From Desulfarculales bacterium UBA696 (GTDB taxonomy: Bacteria > Desulfobacterota > Syntrophobacteria > Syntrophobacterales > Syntrophobacteraceae): a DNA stretch of 64,000 bases. Shown one piece after another: positions 27,090 through 35,564 of the stretch. Each line of letters starts with the position of its first letter. Positions within the stretch are counted from its first letter, which is position 1. A program made the position numbers and the translations under genes. The notes below the pieces were generated by a model. It saw nothing but the letters and a program-made list of their open reading frames with translations. It did no database searches and was not told the DNA's origin. The DNA lies in contig DBMO01000037.1 in assembly GCA_002298995.1 (NCBI GenBank), positions 256,332 to 320,331 on the forward strand, given 5' to 3'.

Positions 27090-28481
27090 TCAGATCAGCT
27101 TAAACGATTCCTCGGTTTCCTCCTGCCAGCCGTCCCACAGGAACGCATCTTCACGGCCCTTGGCGATTACCCGAAAAGCGTAGCGCACCTGCTCTTCGTA
27201 AAACTCGCAGTATGGGCTGGGGGCGTTCACAGTTCCGGAGACCGCTTTAATCTCCGCGGGACAAGGGGCGCCGCAGAAATGCCTGATCGCGCAGCCTGAG
27301 CAAGGCTTGAAGTCCTCCGCCTTGCGCGTGGTGATCTCGAGAAAAGGCTTGGTGACCAGGATATCGCCTATCTCATCCGAATAAAGATTGCCGCCCTTGT
27401 ATTCCGGAAATCCGATGAACTCACTGCACGGAAAAACATCACCGTGAGCGGAAACGGCAACGAAACAGCGCCCACCTCCGCACGGTGATATATCGCACAT
27501 CAGCCGTCTGCCGGTCGGACCCGCAATGCCTGCCAGGACGTTGGCGAAATTAGCCACGACAAGCTTTCGGCCGGATTTCTCGAAAAGCTCGTAGGTACGG
27601 TCGAGCGCTTCAAGAAAGAAGCGGGACATCTCGCCATTATCGGGCTTGAGATCGTTTCCTCCCTGCCGTGTGCAGCGCACGGGGTTGAACATTACCGTGC
27701 GCACGCCGTGTTCGTGGTAGAAGTCGACCATTGCGGGAAGGCTTCTAACGTTCAGGCTCGTCACAGTGGTGATGACGTTGAAGGCTTCATAATTCGAAAG
27801 CTTTTCAAGCACCTTCACCACCTGTGCGAAATAGCCGGTCCCGTTCCAGTTCTTCCTGGTGAGATCGGCCACTTCCGCCGTGGGAGCATCAAGAGAGATG
27901 CCAATCCCAACCCCGTGCTCTTTAAGGAATGCGATGGACTCATCATCGAGCAACGAGGCGTTTGTTTGGAGCCCAAACACGAAATCCTCGCCAAAGCGCT
28001 CAATGCCGGCGAAAACCGACTCTTTTGCCATCATCGGCTCGCTGCCGTGAAAGATGAGTTGTGGCTTAGCTCCTTCCGGCAGGACAGTGGCGAAATACCG
28101 CTTGAGGCGTTCCAATGCCAGGCAGAGTTCGTCACTAGTCATCGTCTTTCCGCTCCGCCGCATCTCTTCCGGCAAGTAGCAGTAGCTGCAATTGAAATTG
28201 CACTGCTCCGTCGGATTGAAATAGGCTGCGGAAGGTTTCAATCCATAGCGTAAGTTCTTCATTTCAGAATTGAAGTCCTCGGAGCTTTGATTGAAACTCT
28301 CGATGAGCGACCCCCCAAGTGCTTCCTTTAGCTCATCCCGGTGGACCAGCGCCCAAAAGGCGCTATCCGGCTCGACGACCGCCACTTTGTCAGGCAGTCC
28401 GACTTCCAGGACTGAAAAGCAGGGGCCATAGCCCGTGTTAGCGTAAAGGGGCTTTTGACCGCTATTCTGTGCAGTGCTCAT
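27090..28481 (-). CDS. cbpB: Peptide-modifying radical SAM/SPASM maturase (CbpB-like)
   Basis: 463 residues. About 85 N-terminal residues may recognise the precursor. The radical SAM core follows with C94-x3-C98-x2-C101 (CNFNCSYC), which binds the [4Fe-4S] cluster that cleaves SAM. The C-terminal SPASM-type region has many Cys (GRRLMCDISPCGGGRC, FPCSEFIG, CSGCAIRHFCGAPCPAE, YCEF) for auxiliary clusters. The gene starts 12 bp after the peptide gene, behind GGGGAAA, and shares its riboswitch-controlled transcript. It matches, from memory, the predicted family named peptide-modifying radical SAM enzyme CbpB. The chemical modification is unknown. Confidence 0.88.
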   Translation of the reverse strand: MSTAQNSGQKPLYANTGYGPCFSVLEVGLPDKVAVVEPDSAFWALVHRDELKEALGGSLIESFNQSSEDFNSEMKNLRYGLKPSAAYFNPTEQCNFNCSYCYLPEEMRRSGKTMTSDELCLALERLKRYFATVLPEGAKPQLIFHGSEPMMAKESVFAGIERFGEDFVFGLQTNASLLDDESIAFLKEHGVGIGISLDAPTAEVADLTRKNWNGTGYFAQVVKVLEKLSNYEAFNVITTVTSLNVRSLPAMVDFYHEHGVRTVMFNPVRCTRQGGNDLKPDNGEMSRFFLEALDRTYELFEKSGRKLVVANFANVLAGIAGPTGRRLMCDISPCGGGRCFVAVSAHGDVFPCSEFIGFPEYKGGNLYSDEIGDILVTKPFLEITTRKAEDFKPCSGCAIRHFCGAPCPAEIKAVSGTVNAPSPYCEFYEEQVRYAFRVIAKGREDAFLWDGWQEETEESFKLI

Positions 28482-28493
28482 TGGATTTCCCCG

Positions 28494-28592
28494 CTATTTC
28501 TTTTCGGTTTTCGGGGACAGAAGGATGTAGTGCGACAGGCCTGTCCCATTGTTGGAGCGGCAGCGACGGCGATAAGAAACTGACTTTTTCAT
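28494..28592 (-). CDS. cbpA: Short modified-peptide precursor (CbpA-like), 32 residues
   Basis: A 32-codon gene behind a near-perfect ribosome site (AAGGAGGAATTTC-ATG). The peptide is strongly basic: it begins MKKSVSYRRR, then has a core CRSNNGTGLSHYIL, and ends LSPKTEKK. It has one Cys, one His and two Tyr and no signal peptide. Its position directly before a radical SAM/SPASM enzyme and behind a cobalamin riboswitch is the diagnostic arrangement for the predicted precursor CbpA. There is no visible double-Gly leader site, and no protease or exporter gene follows, so cleavage and export are open questions. Confidence 0.85.
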   Translation of the reverse strand: MKKSVSYRRRCRSNNGTGLSHYILLSPKTEKK

Positions 28593-28624
28593 GAAATTCC
28601 TCCTTGTTTGATGTTGGGTGCGCA

Positions 28625-28663
28625 TAAAAAAAGCCCGGAAGGACACAAACGTCCTTCCGGGCT
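28625..28663 (-). terminator. Riboswitch expression-platform terminator
   Basis: A perfect 13-bp stem (AGCCCGGAAGGAC / GTCCTTCCGGGCT, loop GTTTGTG or its complement) is followed on the minus strand by T7. It lies between the cobalamin aptamer and cbpA, so the switch most likely works by premature termination when B12 is bound. Confidence 0.9.
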
Positions 28664-28689
28664 CCCTTTACCATCGGAAACCTTCTTTT

Positions 28690-28857
28690 ATAGCCTCTCC
28701 AGCAGGTCTTCTGGCTTTCGGATCGTCTGGGGACCCGCGGGCCTTCCCCTCGAGGTGGTCCTTCGAGAGTGGCCGAGCAGCGCTCGAATGCGAATCCTCA
28801 TCCCCGATTACAGCGGCGGGACCGCCACGGATTTTCACCGTGTTCCGGGATGCTGAA
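28690..28857 (-). promoter_or_regulatory. Cobalamin (B12) riboswitch aptamer
   Basis: On the minus strand the conserved aptamer elements appear in order: CACGGTGAAAATCCGTG near the 5' end, GGCGGTCCCGCCGCTGTAAT in the core, and the B12 box AGCCAGAAGACCTGC near the 3' end (28699-28716). A sigma70-like promoter lies just upstream and an intrinsic terminator just downstream. It controls cbpA-cbpB, not a transporter or a biosynthesis gene, which is unusual for this class. Confidence 0.93.
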
Positions 28858-28872
28858 AAGAGTACGTCGCGT

Positions 28873-28902
28873 AGAATACATCAAGGCCCGGAGGTGTGTC
28901 AA
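28873..28902 (-). promoter_or_regulatory. Sigma70-type promoter of the cbpAB operon
   Basis: On the minus strand a consensus -35 TTGACA (28902-28897) and a -10 TATTCT (28878-28873) are separated by 18 bp. Transcription would begin near 28866, just before the riboswitch. Confidence 0.75.
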
Positions 28903-29098
28903 TTCTTAAGCTCGGATTATAAAACGCCCGCTATTTCGAATGCTTCGGGTCAAACCGCGGCTTCGATAGGCGTTTGAGCTGTGCTTCCGGATGCATGGAT
29001 GATATATTTGTTCGTCCTCCAAGAGGGGGAGCATTGTGGGGCAGGCTTCCCCGGCCTGCCACAGGTCCATTCGGAAAGGTTCCAGGAAAACAGGCCAA

Positions 29099-30556
29099 AT
29101 GCTTTTCAGCTCAGTAGTATTTCTTTTCTTCTTCCTTCCGGTTGTGCTGACCCTCTACTTTATGCCATCGCACAGATGGCGAAACTTTTTCTTCCTCTTC
29201 GCAAGTCTGATTTTCTACGCCTGGGGTGAGGGCGCCGGAATAATGGTGCTTCTGGTCTCGATCATCTGCAATTACTTTTTGGGCCTATGGCTGAGGTTTT
29301 CTGGAAGGCCTCCATATATCGGGAAATCCGGGATGAGCAGCGCAAAGATCGCCCTAATCTGCGGAATTTGCTTCAACGTGGGGCTGCTTGCACTATTCAA
29401 GTACGCTGATTTTTCCGTTGCGAATCTAAATGCATTGCTCAGTCTTTCCGGCGTTGAGACCGTTTCCACGGCCAGGTTCTATGCGCCCCTCGGCATATCA
29501 TTTTTCACATTCCACGCCATTTCATATCTTGTCGACATTTACAGGGGAGAGGCGGATGCCCGAAATAGCCCTGCGGATGTTGCCCTGTATATGGCCGCAT
29601 TCCCGAAAATCCTAGCCGGGCCGATTGCCCGATATGGAGAAAGCGCGAGCGAAATCGACTGCCGGAGCGTTTCCAGCAGTAGTTTCCTTGAAGGGCTGGA
29701 GCGTTTCATAACCGGCCTTGCCAAGAAGGTACTCATAGCAAATCCGCTCTCTACCGTAGCCGATGCCGCTTTCGGCGCGCCGCCCGCTGCGCTTGACCCG
29801 CTTAGCGCCTGGGCGGGGATTATCTGTTATACACTTCAAATATACTTCGACTTTTCCGGCTATTCCGACATGGCAATCGGACTTGGGAAGATGCTGGGGT
29901 TCAATTACCCTGAAAACTTCAACTTTCCCTACATCTCGCAGTCCGCTGGGGAATTCTGGAGAAGATGGCACATATCCCTTTCCACATGGTTCAGGGTTTA
30001 CTTGTACATCCCCTTAGGGGGCAACCGCTGCCGGCCGGCCAGGGTGTATTTCAACCTGATTGTCGTCTTTCTTTTGTGCGGCCTTTGGCATGGGGCAAGC
30101 TGGAATTTTATCGTGTGGGGTGGATGGTACGGTCTTTTCCTGGTCTTGGAGCGGACCAGGATTGGGAATTTCATAAGTTGCGCCTGGAGACCGTTTCGGC
30201 ATTTCTATCTTCTGCTAGTGGTTGTGATCGGGTGGGTTTTTTTCAGGGCTGAGAGCCTTACTCTTGCCGCCGGCTATCTTGCAGCGATGTTCGGACTGCA
30301 GGGTGGAATCGGAGGCGCTAAATATCTGGCTGTCGCGATTAATAACGAGATCTTTGCGCTAATTCCGCTGGCCATTACCCTATGCCTGCCGGTATCGGGC
30401 CCACTGAGAGCTCTTGTTTTCTCCGAACACCCTCGGATGCGTTACGCTTCGGGACTTTCAATCATATATGCCGGGCTCGTCAGCCTAATGTTCGTCGTCT
30501 CCTGCATGTCTATTGCCGGAGTGACACAGAAGTCGTTCATCTATTTCAAATTCTAG
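29099..30556 (+). CDS. MBOAT-family O-acyltransferase (AlgI-like)
   Basis: 485 residues with about eleven membrane segments. Family motifs include FHAISYLVDIYRG, FPKILAGPIAR, IYFDFSGYSDMAIGLGKMLGFNYPENFNFPY and the catalytic His region LLCGLWHGASWNFIVWGGWYG. It would move acetyl groups across the inner membrane to a polysaccharide or other periplasmic acceptor. ATG 29099 is preferred to the upstream frame because the membrane segment starts right behind it. It is paired with an AlgJ/AlgX-like gene 19 bp downstream, as in alginate or cellulose acetylation systems. Confidence 0.88.
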   Translation: MLFSSVVFLFFFLPVVLTLYFMPSHRWRNFFFLFASLIFYAWGEGAGIMVLLVSIICNYFLGLWLRFSGRPPYIGKSGMSSAKIALICGICFNVGLLALFKYADFSVANLNALLSLSGVETVSTARFYAPLGISFFTFHAISYLVDIYRGEADARNSPADVALYMAAFPKILAGPIARYGESASEIDCRSVSSSSFLEGLERFITGLAKKVLIANPLSTVADAAFGAPPAALDPLSAWAGIICYTLQIYFDFSGYSDMAIGLGKMLGFNYPENFNFPYISQSAGEFWRRWHISLSTWFRVYLYIPLGGNRCRPARVYFNLIVVFLLCGLWHGASWNFIVWGGWYGLFLVLERTRIGNFISCAWRPFRHFYLLLVVVIGWVFFRAESLTLAAGYLAAMFGLQGGIGGAKYLAVAINNEIFALIPLAITLCLPVSGPLRALVFSEHPRMRYASGLSIIYAGLVSLMFVVSCMSIAGVTQKSFIYFKF

Positions 30557-30575
30557 TCGACCAGGATATCGGGCG

Positions 30576-31697
30576 ATGAAAAAAGAGCACCTTATTCCAA
30601 TTCTTCTCTTTATCCTGGCAATATGGCTACCGGCTTTCCAGATGAGCCTGGGATTGTATAAGGAATTCGACGACACCGAAAAACGAGAATTGGCGCCGGT
30701 TCCAAATCTGGATGCCGGGCGCCTCTCGATGCTGGCCGGGGAAATCGATGCATATGTAGGGGACCACTTCGGCTTTCGGCCCGACCTTATACGCTGGAAC
30801 AGCTTTTTTCGAGTAAATCTGCTGCACGCCTCTCCCATCAAGAGCGTAATACTTGGCAAGGGAAGATGGCTTTTTTACTGCTCGGAGGCGCTTGCCGACG
30901 GGAATACCATGAACGATTATATGGGTATGATACCACTTCCGGAAAGCGAACTGGAACTCCTCAAGACACGGCTCGAGGAAAACCGGAGAAGGTTCTCCGA
31001 AAAAGGGATTCCATATATTCTCGTAATTGCTCCGAACAAGAACACCATTTACGGGGAATACCTGCCCGAGCGGATCGAAAACTGTAAATCGAGAACACGC
31101 CTCGATCTGTTCATGCAGTACATGGCCGCGAACTCAGACCTCAGAATACTGGATCTTCGAGGGCCGCTCCTGGAGGCAAAATCCGTGCTCCCCGTCTACT
31201 GGGAGACTGATTCGCACTGGAACAGCCATGGTGCATACGTGGGTTACAGGTGGATATTCGGGGAAATTGCGCGGTATTTTCCGGATAAAGCCCCCGTGGA
31301 AATCTCAGGGAATATTTCTGTAAAGCCGAGGCCGCGCGGAGGAGACCTCGCTCAGATGCTCTTCCTCACCGATCTTCTTTCGGAAGGCAATGACACCTCA
31401 TTCGAGGTGGAGCCTTCCAGGACTCCACGGATCAGAAAACTTCTCTTTCGCCATGACTCATTCGGCGATGGCCTCTATCCCTTTCTTACCAGGAGCTTTG
31501 AAACGATAAAGGGGGTTGCGCCGTTCGCCCCCTTCCGGTTCGATGAGATAATATCGGACCCGCCTGACGTGGTCCTGCACCTGTTCACCGAAAGGTACAT
31601 AACTCAAGCCATTCACGATGATTTCAATTACCGGGAAGGGATGCTGACCGGTAAGCCGGGCGCCGCGGCGCCTGAGCGCCTTAATAGAACTTTATAG
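30576..31697 (+). CDS. AlgJ/AlgX-like periplasmic acetyltransferase partner
   Basis: 373 residues with one N-terminal membrane segment (about 6-25). Features typical of the SGNH-like AlgJ/AlgX fold are DHFGFRPDLIRWNS, LGKGRWLFYCSE, VIAPNKNTIYGEYLP, the catalytic-type ETDSHWNSHGAY (near 213) and the late RHDSFGDGLYPFL. It probably receives acetyl groups from the MBOAT protein and transfers them to a glycan. The last 17 bp overlap the 3' end of the convergent gene at 31681. Confidence 0.82.
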   Translation: MKKEHLIPILLFILAIWLPAFQMSLGLYKEFDDTEKRELAPVPNLDAGRLSMLAGEIDAYVGDHFGFRPDLIRWNSFFRVNLLHASPIKSVILGKGRWLFYCSEALADGNTMNDYMGMIPLPESELELLKTRLEENRRRFSEKGIPYILVIAPNKNTIYGEYLPERIENCKSRTRLDLFMQYMAANSDLRILDLRGPLLEAKSVLPVYWETDSHWNSHGAYVGYRWIFGEIARYFPDKAPVEISGNISVKPRPRGGDLAQMLFLTDLLSEGNDTSFEVEPSRTPRIRKLLFRHDSFGDGLYPFLTRSFETIKGVAPFAPFRFDEIISDPPDVVLHLFTERYITQAIHDDFNYREGMLTGKPGAAAPERLNRTL

Positions 31698-32061
31698 GAT
31701 GGCTCTTCGGCCTGTCTAGGGGTTTGGGTTTTTCGGTCCCCTGCTTTGTCCAGATGGTGCTGCTCTGGTCTTCGAATTTGTTTTCCTTGAGCTTTCCTGA
31801 AGCCTCGCCGCCATCATTTAGAATGAGCTTCAGGGTCTCACCGGATACGGTGTATTTCCCGCTTAGCTCGATGAACGGATTCTCGATGTCGGGTGGGTTC
31901 CTCCTCTGCTTGAGGATGAAGGTGCCGTCGGGATAGAGGGAGAAGTACTCCTTCGGATCGCCTTTGCTGACATAGGTGCCGTGAATCACCTGATCCTCGG
32001 CGGAAAGGCACAATCCGACCGTGGCAAATAACAGAAAGAGGGCAAATGCAGCGGTTTTCAT
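31681..32061 (-). CDS. Small secreted protein, lipocalin-like beta barrel possible
   Basis: 126 residues with a clear signal peptide (MKTAAFALFLLFATVGLCLSAEDQ). The mature part alternates short beta-like stretches (GTYVSKGDPKEYFSLYPDGTFILKQ, LSGKYTVSGETLKLIL), as in small lipid- or ligand-binding periplasmic domains. No exact family recognised. Its 3' end overlaps the convergent AlgJ-like gene by 17 bp. Confidence 0.65.
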   Translation of the reverse strand: MKTAAFALFLLFATVGLCLSAEDQVIHGTYVSKGDPKEYFSLYPDGTFILKQRRNPPDIENPFIELSGKYTVSGETLKLILNDGGEASGKLKENKFEDQSSTIWTKQGTEKPKPLDRPKSHPIKFY

Positions 32062-32166
32062 CGAAATTCTTCTCCGAGGGAAAGTTTTTGAATACGACTC
32101 TAGCCTAACTTTGGCAAACCGCTGATGTCAACTGATTTAACATCGTGTGGGGATGGGAGAACCCGG

Positions 32167-32523
32167 TCAGTGGTGGCCTGGCGTGATCGGGCCCGTCAAG
32201 CCGGCTGTCTGAACGGGGATAGACATGAGGGCAAGATTGAACAAGCCAAGGATGAAGAGTTCCTGCAGTTCGATCGTCGCCTGGCTCCACATCCTTGCAT
32301 AAGCCAGCCAAAGGTTGGAGGTCTTATCCATCCCATATCCGCAAAAGAAGCGGGAAAAATGCTCGACCCCGCACGGATTCAAGCCGGTCGACTCGGCCAA
32401 TTCCAATGCCGCATCCGTGGCTCTGCAGCAATGGCATAGATGTTCGGCCAAAGCCCCACAGGTGAAGAGGGCCCCGCTTCTGGCGAGGCCGGCCGCAATA
32501 CGCTGTGCTGTTTTGATATCCAC
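32167..32523 (-). CDS. Hypothetical Cys-containing helical protein coupled to a phasin-like gene
   Basis: 118 residues from a GTG start (32523) that lies two bases after the stop codon of the phasin-like gene, so translation is probably coupled. The sequence is helical with several Cys and His (FTCGALAEHLCHCCRATDAALELAE, NPCGVEHFSRFFCGYGMDK) and a hydrophobic C-terminal part. No family recognised. Its context suggests a link to the granule-like cluster. Confidence 0.5.
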   Translation of the reverse strand: MDIKTAQRIAAGLARSGALFTCGALAEHLCHCCRATDAALELAESTGLNPCGVEHFSRFFCGYGMDKTSNLWLAYARMWSQATIELQELFILGLFNLALMSIPVQTAGLTGPITPGHH

Positions 32524-32525
32524 GG

Positions 32526-32804
32526 TCAGGGAGATGCTCCTTCTGAAGGAGTGGAGCAGGAAGATTCGATTTTTTCGAAACTCTGTTCGACGATCTTTTT
32601 GAAATCATCCCGCCCTTGCTTGAATGTTTTCACAAATTCATCCACGGCTTTCTTGCCATCCTCGGGGAGCCATGGCGCACCCTGAAGAGCCGAGGAAAAG
32701 ATCTTCTCCATCTGGTCCTGAAAGTTTGCCACCGTGTTGAATGTATTTTCGAATGCCATCCTGTTGAACCCCACAAGCTGCCTGCAAAATTGCATCTGCT
32801 CCAT
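32526..32804 (-). CDS. Phasin-like protein A
   Basis: 92 residues from ATG 32804, which follows AAAGGAG five bases upstream. It is an amphipathic helical protein (MEQMQFCRQLVGFNRMAFEN, then FQDQMEKIFSSAL, WLPEDGKKAVDEFVK, FKKIVEQSFEKIE) with the look of phasins that coat polyhydroxyalkanoate granules. It aligns by eye with the product of 34680-34967: both begin MEQ, share W-L-P-E with KK soon after, and have similar lengths. That paralogy supports a common role near the PhaC-like synthase. Confidence 0.6.
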   Translation of the reverse strand: MEQMQFCRQLVGFNRMAFENTFNTVANFQDQMEKIFSSALQGAPWLPEDGKKAVDEFVKTFKQGRDDFKKIVEQSFEKIESSCSTPSEGASP

Positions 32805-33922
32805 AGCCGCTCCTTTCAAGCCTTCAGGGAAGGCGGTCAAGTTGCTCTGCCAAAATAACGAGAAATGCCGGCGGGCCTTTCATTAGTTTGACGGCGTACC
32901 GGGGCATGATTTCCGGCTAAAGCCCGAGCCTCGGCCTTCTGGACGATTCTCATTAACACTGGCCAGGTTCATGAACTCCTTCACCAATGGTGATTCAAGG
33001 CAATAAACCCATAAAGTAGGGGTTCGGCTGTGATTGTCAAGGAAAATATGGTGCAGCGCAGCATACTCCATGGAGACTTTGGCGTGCTTATAGGCAGGAA
33101 AGTATAATCAAGTATTTCAGTAACTAAGGATCTGAATAAGATTATGTGTATGAAGATGCGGAGAAAAAAGTTGTGCTGTGCGGCAAAATTCCAGCCGCTC
33201 TTTTAAGAGGCTGTTGCCCAAATAGCCTTTTTTTGAAACTGCTAAGTGGATAGGAAGGCGCGAGCCTGACAACGTCATTCCAGCAGTGCTTCTGGGCGGG
33301 AATCCAGTGTCTTTGCTTCGGCAAGTCAACAACTTTGGGTTTAAAGCCGCTGGATTCCCACCAGAAGCGCCGCGGGAATGACGATTCTCGATTCCGTCCC
33401 GGACGTGAATCCAAATCTGGTTTGGGCAATAGCCCGTTAAGAACGGGCTCCAGGCAGGAAGAGATCAAAGCGGCAGAGATGGGATTTCTTTTTTAGCGCA
33501 CGAGCATTTCTTGACATGCTGAAAAAGACTTGCATTAGGGAGATTTAGGCCCGTCACCTGGGCTAAATACAGTAGGAGGGGTATTGCACACTGAATGTTT
33601 TTTGGCACGAAATACAGTCCTCTACCCATTGCATGCCCGCATCTATGCTCCTAGAATGGCGGCATCGAAAAGAGAAGCATAATCTGTTTACCAGTGGGTG
33701 TTTCAGAACTGCTCCGTATTCAAAAGATGCTTTTGTTGAACCCTTTTGGACTAGTCGTTAAACTTCGTGGTTACGGGAGTGAATCGCCGCACCGAACAAG
33801 CTTGCTCAACCGGCAGGGAGGGGCTCCGCATTGCGCGCCCCAAATTCCAGGTAGCCCACCGGTTGATTCGGCTTAGCCGTACTACCCGGGGCCTTGCCCT
33901 TATCATTCGGAAGGAGAGTGAC
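32805..33922. other. Long intergenic region with a repeat element
   Basis: About 1.1 kb without a convincing gene. Open frames here follow the inverted repeat at 33273-33383 or lack ribosome sites. It contains the divergent promoters of the phasin-like pair and the acyl carrier protein operon. Composition is more AT-rich near 33480-33700. Confidence 0.5.
33273..33383. repeat. REP/MITE-like inverted-repeat element
   Basis: The left end reads CGTCATTCCAGCAGTGCTTC and the right end is its near complement (ending GCGGGAATGACG), with a second matching pair inside (GGGAATCCAG and CTGGATTCCC). This is the form of short dispersed intergenic palindromes common in deltaproteobacterial genomes. Other copies cannot be searched for here. 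Confidence 0.65.
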
Positions 33923-34159
33923 ATGCAGGAAATCCTTTTTAAAATCCAGGACGTTATCCCCGATCTTTTCCCTGCTGCCATTGGATTCTCCATAGCTCCG
34001 GATACGCTCTTAAACGAAATTCCGGAATGGGATTCGATGTCTTCGGTCAACTTCAAGATTTTCCTCGAAGAAACCTTCGGCGTCAGGATTCCGGATGATC
34101 TATTGGAGGGAGAGTCCTCGCTGGCCGAGGTCATCAATTTTATCAGAAGAGCAGACTAG
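33923..34159 (+). CDS. Acyl carrier protein
   Basis: 78 residues from ATG 33923 behind AAGGAG. The phosphopantetheine site is Ser38 in EWDSMSSVNF, followed by the usual helix II and III (FKIFLEETFGVRIPDDLL, SLAEVINFI). It is not the housekeeping fatty-acid ACP by sequence (no canonical DSLD) or by context. It begins a run of three genes upstream of the PhaC-like synthase, so it may carry the acyl substrate for that enzyme. Confidence 0.8.
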   Translation: MQEILFKIQDVIPDLFPAAIGFSIAPDTLLNEIPEWDSMSSVNFKIFLEETFGVRIPDDLLEGESSLAEVINFIRRAD

Positions 34160-34162
34160 GCA

Positions 34163-34714
34163 ATGAGTATTCGAGTGGACCCGTTTGAGATCGCTTCCTC
34201 TTTCATGAAGGTTCATGAAGCTTGGATGCAAAACGGGATCGGATTGGCCGGCATATTTTCGAAGCTGGCCGCGGAAGTACAGCCGGCATCAGTCGACGAA
34301 ATTTCTGCCTTTTCCGAAAACTGGGAGGCCGGCGGTCCTCAAAATGACCCGGAAGAAGTATTTATGGGTCTTCTAAAGAGTTACGCAAAGGTGCTTCAAA
34401 AGGTTCATTTCGCTTACGGAAACTGGCTAAAAGACCATATTTACGAGGCACCAGGGGTATGCGAAAAGGACAATTCGCGCCCGATTTTCCCGCTAGATCA
34501 GCTCTTTTCTGCATTTTCCCCATACAACTTCTTCTGGACCAATTCGATTACTGTCCGGAAATTAAAGCGAACTGAAGGGGATGGCGCAATCGACGGATAC
34601 GCGTATTGGCTCGGTCTTATCCAACAAGGCGATTACCTGATAAAGATCTTCAAGACATTCGAAACGGGAGAAAACATCGATGGAACAACTGAGAATGGTA
34701 AGGCGGCTTCTTGA
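34163..34714 (+). CDS. Hypothetical helical protein of the ACP-PhaC-like cluster
   Basis: 183 residues starting 3 bp after the acyl carrier protein gene. It is helical, rich in aromatic residues (AWMQNGIGLAGIFSKLAAE, VHFAYGNWLKDHIYEAP, FSPYNFFWTNSITV, GYAYWLGLIQQGDYLIKIFK) and has no signal peptide or membrane helix. It may be a PhaE-like or phasin-like granule partner by context, but no family is recognised. The last 35 bp overlap the next gene. Confidence 0.6.
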   Translation: MSIRVDPFEIASSFMKVHEAWMQNGIGLAGIFSKLAAEVQPASVDEISAFSENWEAGGPQNDPEEVFMGLLKSYAKVLQKVHFAYGNWLKDHIYEAPGVCEKDNSRPIFPLDQLFSAFSPYNFFWTNSITVRKLKRTEGDGAIDGYAYWLGLIQQGDYLIKIFKTFETGENIDGTTENGKAAS

Positions 34715-34967
34715 CCTGCAAAGGGTAGGTTGTGACTCGGTAATAAATAATATGATCCTGTTCTGGGATCAGACATCCCATCTCATGAACGGGTTACTGG
34801 AGCAGGCGGGATGGCTCCCCGAAGAAAGTAAGAAAGTACTTCGTGATTGGGCTTGCAGCAACAAGAGCGGATGCGAAACGCTCAAGGCATCGGTGGATAA
34901 CGGGTACTGTCTGTTGGAGAAATGTTTTATGGGGCCTCACGTAAATCGGGATGGGCAGGGTTCGTGA
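34680..34967 (+). CDS. Phasin-like protein B
   Basis: 95 residues, start behind GGGAG and overlapping the previous gene. It begins MEQLRMVRRLLDLQRVGCDS and contains AGWLPEESKKVLRDW, aligning with the phasin-like protein encoded at 32526-32804. It is probably a paralogue brought together with the PhaC-like enzyme, acting on a granule surface or as a synthase activator. This is inferred from shape and context only. Confidence 0.58.
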   Translation: MEQLRMVRRLLDLQRVGCDSVINNMILFWDQTSHLMNGLLEQAGWLPEESKKVLRDWACSNKSGCETLKASVDNGYCLLEKCFMGPHVNRDGQGS

Positions 34968-35564
34968 ACCGGGTCGCATGACAGGCCCGCGGTCAAACGA
35001 TTGTCTATAAATGCAGCTTCTTGCAATGAGCCGCGATTCTGCGCAGGCTTGCTTTTCTGATATTGCGCATTTCGGTCGCTTTCTTGGTGCCCATATTCGG
35101 TATTAATGACGAGTTTCGGCATAGTTTAGTGTGACCGGTTGCGCCGAAACTCACACCCTTTGACTTCTTGCCTCCCCCGGAAGGGTTTGCTTCCACCCGA
35201 AAAAATCTTATCTTGCTCCGTCAGCGCTTAAGCTGCGAGCTATTGGTACCAACCCTGGAAAACGTGCTCGCTATTTCTTCTGAATTATCAAGTGCTTCAG
35301 ATTTGAATGGATGAAACCGTGCGGCCGAGCGCATTTCAAACGCATATCCCTTTCATGAAGGGGCACGGATATTGCTTCCCTTTCTTTTTGGCTCTAATCA
35401 AATATTCTTAAGCCACCGTTTCCTGGAAGCCGTCCCGAGGCAATGCTTAAGGGAAAACGGAGTGTTCTGCTGGTTATGATTGTGCCTCTCCAGAGAGAAG
35501 CGGTATTAGAGGTATGTTCAGGGGGGGTATTTAGCTGGGCAAATGCAATAATCAAGGGGTCATC
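34968..35564. other. Intergenic region before the PhaC-like gene
   Basis: About 600 bases with no supported gene. Short frames on both strands lack ribosome sites and family features. It should hold the promoter of the PhaC-like gene; none is clear by eye. Confidence 0.4.

Noticed and set aside
33142..33468. Minus-strand frame over the inverted repeat
   Set aside because: Its sequence is the translation of the REP-like palindrome; no ribosome site.
33600..33640. TTGGCACG as a possible sigma54 promoter before the ACP gene
   Set aside because: The -12 TTGC element is missing at the required spacing.
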